Below are positions 28,801 to 32,971 of a DNA stretch of 32,971 nt, in pieces (within the stretch, counting starts at the first letter, position 1; the number at the start of each line of letters is the position of its first letter). Source of the DNA: Saccoglossus kowalevskii (taxonomy: Eukaryota; Hemichordata; Enteropneusta; Harrimaniidae). The position numbers and the translations under genes are program-made. The stretch covers positions 49,176-82,146 of the forward strand of contig NW_003126391.1 of assembly GCF_000003605.2 (NCBI RefSeq). The letters run 5' to 3'. Under the pieces are notes generated by a model, which did not search any database, was not told where the DNA came from, and worked only from the letters and a program-made list of their open reading frames with translations.

Positions 28801-31800
28801 CAGTGAAAATAAATTCCAAGCAACACGCCCAAAAAGCCTTTTCAGCGAAAATTAATTCCAGCGAAAATAAAGTATTCCACAGTATTCACAATGAACTTTA
28901 CTGGAGCCATAGGGAGTCACAGTGATATTTACAGGGGCACTAGGGAGTCAGTTATCTTATTCTCAGGGTTGCCATGACAACACAATACTGGCAGTGGTCT
29001 CTGAACATGAGTAATCATTGACAGATTATTGTTTGCTCAGTTTTTATCACATGCATAATTTGCATATCGTACAGTGTGACATAAGAGAGGGCAGGGCAGA
29101 TCAAAAACCCCATACCACCAAAGTGTTGCGTCACACACTGCCAACTTTTTTCATTGCCTGAACATTGTCCAAAGCTTCCAGGATTATATACGACCCGATA
29201 ACTACAGATTGTGGTAGTAACAGTTCTTTTTGGCAAGCTCATGTGTGTATTTTCAGAAATATTATTCAGTCCCTCCAAGAAATCAATCTAAATTACAAAC
29301 AAATACCACGAAAGAGCAAAATCTCCATACAGAGTATGCAAGGTGTTGGCATGAAATAGAACACTGTGATGTCAACAAAATTAGCATATGAGGCGCAAAA
29401 TAGTATATTTGTATTTGAGATATTGTGGAAATATGCATATGATAAATGTATAATCTTATGATATTTTCTCTTATGTTGACGTCAGCATACATTTATGATT
29501 AATGCCAGAGTAGCATGTGGCTCAGATTGATACAAAACTCTGGCGGTAATTTCTTGTGTCTGCTGACGTTATTCTAAGAGAAAATATTGTGGGATTATAT
29601 AGAATTGTCAACTCTTAGCATGCCAAAGTCAATCTGTACTTTTACCAATTAAAACCCACATCATTTTTTCCAATTTTTTCCAAAATTCCAATCAGGATTT
29701 GTAGTCAATAACAAATTATGTCAACTTGATTCAAAATAATGAAAAATGGCAAAATGTTGTACTAAAATTGAAGCTTTCATTAAAATAAAAAACTCATATT
29801 TTTCACCATATTACTTTTGATGGGAAATTATGTCCATTTGATCCAAAATTATCGGTAACAAGGAATTTCTTGAAAATCAATTAAAATCTGTGAAAAATGT
29901 ATGTGTTTAAAAGGTTGAAGGAGTATTTGCATTTGAAAATAAAAAATATTTTTGCTATAAGCACGCATAGCGCCACCTAGTGTTCAAAATTTTTTTAACT
30001 CTGCACCCAAATTACCATAGGTTTGAAACGTTCAAGGTTTCACTCTACAACTATATCTAGAGATCACACATGTAATTCCATTTACTGTAAAAGCATTACT
30101 TTTCACCTTCACTATTTTGAGCATATTCACTAAGATTTAAATTTGCCTATGAAACAATGAGTTCTATTATTTTGATCATAGACACACCTCTGTCAGTTAC
30201 GTAAGTATATGCACTACTCTAATAGAGCAGATGTAATATGAATGCTACTTTTTTGATAATTAGAGATATTTGTACAATTGTTGATGCTATTAGATGAAAT
30301 TTATACCATTCTTGGTAATGGTAATGTGTTTATTTCTGTAACTTGGTTTTTCATATCTACGTGGATTTTGAAATAACCAGTTTGTTTCATTTCACATGCA
30401 TATAGTAATTTCATATGCAGATTAATTCACATACTTTCTAGTGTAAACCACTTTTGAACTCAGAGCTTCAGCAGGTTTGGAATTTGATGCTGTGTTCATG
30501 CATATGATACTGTTTCACTGACAGCAATGGGGAATTTATTTCATGAATTGTCGTGATACAAATCATTCATTTGACCTTGTAGCTGTGATGTTACACGTGT
30601 AACAGCCACATGTACATCAGCTTCTTGTAAACGTCACACATCATTTGGCCATGTGACATTTTCAGAATGCTGTCTATAACTGTGATGATACACTTGAAAC
30701 AGCATGGCTACCTAAGTGATTAACTATGCAAACCACACAATTTGAGCCTGTTCATTGGAAAAATGATCGGACAAATTAAATTATCATATAGATTTGATAT
30801 TAAATACCTTGTATATAATACATATTCCAGTTGTCTTTTACACATACGATACAATGGAGTGGGAAGACAATGTTCAGGCCACCAAATAATGAACTGAAAA
30901 GAAGAAATGGTAATTAATAATTTGGATAGATATGTAAATTTTTCTCAGGGACTACATACGATTCAACCAACCAAGATCACCGCTCACCGCTCCGCTCTCC
31001 GGGCACAGACCATGATCACTGGCAGTATGGTGAATGTTTTTTTGTTGCTGCCTTTGGTTGTCACGCTGGTCCGAGAGGTCCGATGATCGATAAGCCAAAA
31101 ATTAAACCTGGGGTTGAACATCTTTACCTATAACCAGTGTATGAGTGCACAATGATTTAGTTGTGAGTATGAGATAGATGGGGCAATCAAAGTCACTGGC
31201 CAGGTGTCTGGCCGATTTTTGATTCACAGTCTGGAAGCTTGTTGGCACTATACCTAGATATGTACATCATGTACCGTTATCTTTGGCACTTGCAGATATA
31301 ATGTTAATATTCAGTGTCGGAAACTGTAGCCTGCCACACACATATAACCATAAAATTACATTGAATCGTAATAAACATGGAAGAGAAAATTAAACACTGG
31401 TTGAATAATTGCCAGGCACTGGTTATGTATTACAGTAAGTCTTAATTAGTATGTAAGGTCATCTATCCAAAAAAATTTTTCTACAAACCCAATACCCAAG
31501 AACCAAAATATAATTTATATATTTTTTATACTAGACAGAAAGAGCAATGTAGATGGCCCAACATTTCTGTATTCTAACTGTGGTGGCGCAACTAACATAC
31601 ACAACTTTCTTCAAGATAATAGTAAGCTGGAACATTATATCTTGAAAATTCAAGATGGTGACATTGAGACCCACAAAGAGATTCCACCATAGGTGTGGTT
31701 CACATCACTAACTACAAATTATGACTGTTCATCTGAATAAAATTAATGACAATTTAATCAACCAGTTATTAACTTTAACTACTTGAAACGTCCCAAACAA

Positions 31801-32123
31801 TGTTGATAGTGGTAACAATCATGTACTACACTGCTCTATTAGAAGTGCATATCACATATTTTGATCATAGACACATCCAAGTTAGGCCCAGCAAAGAAAA
31901 ACCTTTTTCATCTACAGAGGGCGCTGTGCATTGGTGTCATAAGTAACCCACACTTATGTTGGTGATGTACATATCTTCTCTTTAATAAACTCACATTGAT
32001 AATGGCTGTTCTGAGGTTTCCTACGATACCATGCTGATGGTAAGATGAGTCACCCAAGAAGAAGATATATGCAAATATAGCGAAGGCAATAGAGTAGATG
32101 ATTACTAAGGTCAGGAAATCCAT
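22656..32123 (-). CDS. ZDHHC4: ZDHHC4 orthologue, DHHC protein S-acyltransferase (5 coding exons)
   Basis: Minus-strand exons 32123-31995, 30893-30808, 26801-26497, 25693-25449 and 22895-22656 join in phase into 334 residues and a stop; human ZDHHC4 has 344. DHHC enzymes are multipass membrane proteins that self-acylate on the DHHC cysteine and pass palmitate to protein cysteines. Visible parts are an N-terminal membrane segment (about 3-23), further segments near 78-95 and 108-125, and the cysteine-rich domain from Cys159 (CxxC, then HC, CxxC). DHHC is at 184-187 (catalytic Cys187), followed by NNCIGG. Membrane segments follow near 200-225 and 259-285, then the TTxE motif as TTNE at 289-292. 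The tail KRKKS fits KxKxx ER retrieval; human ends in a comparable KKxx-like tail. Family and orthologue are well supported by colinear similarity across all exons. Substrates cannot be inferred. Confidence 0.93.
23300..24000. repeat. Tandem units of about 147-160 bp with AAAATGGC core
   Basis: Core motifs of the form AGAT(C)...AAAATGGCTGA...GGCCATTTTGTTTT occur at 23408-23436, 23568-23598, 23718-23740 and 23863-23896, spaced 160, about 147 and about 147 bases. Spacers are alignable by eye (TCTCTGACATGG or TCTCAGGCATGCC blocks). Single copies of the same unit appear at 1484, 5706 and (inverted) 27586, so the family is interspersed as well as tandem. Confidence 0.7.
24197..25382 (+). repeat. 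AT-rich 147-bp tandem array ending in (AC)n; interspersed element copy 1
   Basis: Starts with a short open-frame tail ([18 protein letters not shown], then a stop at 24254) and continues as seven or so diverged units. The marker GCAA(A)TT(A/G)GGTAATTAATAT recurs near 24633, 24763 (GCTAATAAGG form), 24909, 25056 and 25229. The 24901 and 25048 units are nearly identical, with period 147. The array ends at the (AC)n run, 25357-25382. The same left border and stop codon recur at 32398, which suggests the 3' part of a mobile element with a repetitive tail, rather than a local satellite. Confidence 0.75.
25357..25382. repeat. (AC)n microsatellite
   Basis: About 12 AC units, one interrupted, closing the 147-bp array 67 bases from a ZDHHC4 exon. 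Confidence 0.95.
25449..25693 (-). CDS. ZDHHC4: ZDHHC4 exon 4 with catalytic DHHC
   Basis: Minus-strand acceptor TTTTTTCACAG before 25693, donor GTAACT from 25448. Two bases complete Ala174; then [20 protein letters not shown] carries the end of the cysteine-rich domain and the catalytic DHHC. A membrane segment ([20 protein letters not shown]) follows, then a loop to IIFQ at 255. Human equivalent: [17 protein letters not shown]. Confidence 0.97.
25694..26496 (-). other. ZDHHC4 intron 3
   Basis: About 800 bases, AT-rich, with donor GTAAGT (minus strand from 26496). The part near 26235-26265 (ATATTTAGAGTAGTAACA) matches the right end of the 16111-16429 element family. The 63-codon antisense frame at 26233-26424 is unrecognised. 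Confidence 0.7.
26497..26801 (-). CDS. ZDHHC4: ZDHHC4 exon 3 (membrane segments and start of Cys-rich domain)
   Basis: Acceptor TTTAACAG before 26801, donor GTAAGT from 26496. One base completes Arg72, then residues 73-173 follow: [14 protein letters not shown], a second hydrophobic run [30 protein letters not shown], and [18 protein letters not shown]. Human ZDHHC4 has the same order (GTNPGIITKAN..., [15 protein letters not shown]), which points to ZDHHC4 among the DHHC proteins. Confidence 0.97.
26955..27183 (-). pseudogene. Broken fragment resembling Crypton/KIAA1958-like protein N-terminal domain
   Basis: On the minus strand an ATG at 27183 gives [14 protein letters not shown] and then an in-frame TGA. 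The same frame goes on, highly polar, as [20 protein letters not shown], a [19 protein letters not shown] segment and a [13 protein letters not shown] end, before stopping near 26950. The pattern EL-x-LVE...TK-x-A...F...FC-x-E resembles the helical N-terminal region before the recombinase-like (DUF3504) domain in Crypton-derived and KIAA1958-like proteins. The core domain is absent. It is a decayed fragment within a ZDHHC4 intron on the same strand; recall of the family is moderate. Confidence 0.4.
28673..28884 (-). mobile_element. TACTGTGGAATACTTTATTT foldback MITE, copy 2
   Basis: Begins TACTGTAGAATACTTTATTT and ends in the inverse AATAAAGTATTCCACAGTA. The inner arms repeat TTTTCGCT and GGAATTTATTTTCGC on one side and their complements on the other, so most of the 212 bases can fold into a hairpin. 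Its reverse complement aligns with 17427-17622. This copy keeps more CpG-containing TTTTCGCT motifs and so looks younger. Confidence 0.88.
30808..30893 (-). CDS. ZDHHC4: ZDHHC4 exon 2
   Basis: Acceptor CTTTTCAG before 30893, donor GTATTT from 30807. Encodes 28 residues ([20 protein letters not shown], then QLEYVLYT) and two bases of Arg72. It is too short for simple ORF calling, but it joins in phase on both sides and parallels human CIIPECLQRA...LFHTRN. Confidence 0.9.
30894..31994 (-). other. ZDHHC4 intron 1
   Basis: About 1.1 kb. A CpG- and GC-richer patch lies at about 30965-31100, of unknown origin, unlike its surroundings. A TGCTCTATTAGAAGTGCATAT terminus near 31831 is related, with an internal deletion, to the 16111-16429 element ends. 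Otherwise AT-rich. Donor GTGAGT from 31994. Confidence 0.65.
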
Positions 32124-32140
32124 AATATGATACCAATTAT
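31995..32140 (-). CDS. ZDHHC4: ZDHHC4 first coding exon (with 17 bases of 5' UTR)
   Basis: Minus-strand acceptor TTTTTTCCTCCAG ends at 32141. ATG is at 32123-32121, and 43 codons follow ([20 protein letters not shown] ... RTAIIN) up to donor GTGAGT. Human ZDHHC4 also starts MDFL followed by a hydrophobic membrane segment, which fixes the start. The acceptor implies an upstream non-coding exon to the right, not identified. Confidence 0.93.
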
Positions 32141-32397
32141 CTGGAGGAAAAAAAAAAACATAACAAAATTTAACTTTTGGGAACAAGTCTCAAATTTACG
32201 TGTCACATTCGGTGGGCATCACCGTGTTGGATACGGGGCAATATGTGATGTATTCAACATGTGTAGAATACATTGTTATGTAATGTCCAGAAAAAACAAA
32301 AACAATTCTGGTAAATTTCTTTCACACACTTGATGTATATGCTATTTTTAAATTCCCATACACTAAAGAATTCTACCTAGGCATGAAATGATTTAAT
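32141..32397. other. Probable ZDHHC4 5' intron
   Basis: AT-rich sequence upstream of the first coding exon. The poly-A run at 32149-32158 is the polypyrimidine tract of the acceptor read on the minus strand. Nothing else recognised. Confidence 0.5.
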
Positions 32398-32690
32398 AAT
32401 AATCAAAGAAAGCTTAGAAAGAACTCCCATGTGCTGAGAGTATTGGAGACACATTAAATATAATTCGAAATTACTTAGCTGAAAACTAATTATGCAAATC
32501 AGAAAATTAATATGACCAGATTTGAGTGTAAAACTAATGAGGTCTGCGCAATGTAACAGAACCAAAAAATTATGAATTATTATGCTTATTAGGGAATTAA
32601 TATGAACAGATTTTTACCCCAAACTAATTAGGTTTGTACATTGTCCTAGAGCATCTTTGTACTAAGTTTCATTGAAATGGAATAATTAAC
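32398..32690 (+). repeat. Truncated second copy of the 24.2-kb interspersed repeat
   Basis: From AATCAAAGAAAGCTTAGAAA onward it matches the segment at 24190-24480 in the same orientation, including the stop codon after the RKLRKNS(R/H)VLRVL(K/E)TH tail and the TATGAATTATTATGC and TTGTCCTAGAGCAT blocks. Similarity breaks off near 32690, where a CpG-rich sequence begins. Confidence 0.8.
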
Positions 32691-32971
32691 ACCGCGAAAA
32701 CTCCAAAATTTCGACCCCTCTAAAAATTTGACCGCCTATTTATTTGCCGGGTTTCGGTGTTTTATTTACCTCCAAATTTTCGACTCCACTAAAAATTGCC
32801 GACTCATTCTTATTCGAAAATTGCGACCAGTTTTAGTTTTCCCCCAAACGAAAAAAAAACCGATGTGAGCGTTCAAACGGGACCTTCCTCAAAGGCATGA
32901 ATCCGGGTTTCTGATTGACTGAGAGATTTTTATTTTATTGGTAACGAAAATATATTCTAAATAAACGAAGT
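32690..32971. other. CpG-rich sequence at window edge, probably an inserted element or ZDHHC4 upstream region
   Basis: Starts abruptly after GGAATAATTAA with ACCGCGAAAACTCC and contains repeated motifs such as AAAATTTCGACCCCTCTAAA and AAATTTTCGACTCCACTAAA. The internal near-repeats and sharp break in another repeat suggest a transposon end running out of the window. It also has CCAAT-type sequence on the minus strand near 32940, so a promoter is not excluded. Confidence 0.4.

Larger units (their letters stand above)
26802..30807 (-). other. Large ZDHHC4 intron 2 with transposon debris
   Basis: A 4.0-kb intron. It contains a broken Crypton/KIAA1958-like fragment (26955-27183), an inverted copy of the AAAATGGC repeat (core 27586-27616), the second foldback MITE (28673-28884) and a TGCTCTA-type terminus near 30214-30239. 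The rest is AT-rich without recognisable exons. A minus-strand frame at 29015-29278 has mixed composition and no family match. Confidence 0.75.

Noticed and set aside
29015-29278. 87-codon minus-strand frame with plausible composition
   Set aside because: No family recognised, no fitting splice sites for ZDHHC4, and an overlapping plus frame is equally long.

Overview
The window is animal nuclear DNA, almost certainly from an invertebrate. It is AT-rich, with kilobase-sized GT-AG introns, short conserved exons, many small inverted-repeat transposons and a 50-base assembly gap (18922-18971). Two protein-coding genes can be rebuilt exon by exon with consistent splice phases. I cannot name the phylum from sequence alone.

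Gene 1 (+ strand, about 3431-19779) is an orthologue of SPOP (fly roadkill), the MATH-BTB-BACK substrate adaptor of cullin-3 ubiquitin ligases. Eight coding exons join without a stop into 376 codons if translation starts at a CTG at 3509, or 362 from the first in-frame ATG at 3551. The human protein has 374 residues. Its 5' end is odd: the conserved N-terminal tail is present, but the codon where ATG is expected is CTG in a strong Kozak context. A CpG-rich, CCAAT-containing block at 1-530 may be its promoter and non-coding first exon.

Gene 2 (- strand, 22656-32140) is an orthologue of ZDHHC4, a DHHC protein S-acyltransferase. Five coding exons join into 334 residues with an intact DHHC cysteine-rich domain, a TTxE motif and a KxKxx-type basic tail. 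Human ZDHHC4 has 344 residues. The two genes are convergent, with 19780-22655 holding both 3' UTRs and spacer. They have no evident functional link beyond adjacency.

The rest is intron and spacer full of repeats. They include a 900-bp inverted-repeat element with an exact 8-bp target duplication and a broken coding relic (14058-14957), and two copies of a roughly 200-bp foldback element on opposite strands (17427-17622 and 28673-28884). There is also a family carrying the TIR motif ATCTCCAATAGAA, a GC-box minisatellite (7028-7168), and two unrelated tandem families with periods near 147 bp in the last ZDHHC4 intron. A second, truncated copy of one of these lies at 32398-32690. A broken minus-strand fragment at 26955-27183 resembles the N-terminal part of Crypton/KIAA1958-like proteins. 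I saw no tRNA, rRNA, CRISPR or prokaryotic-type system.
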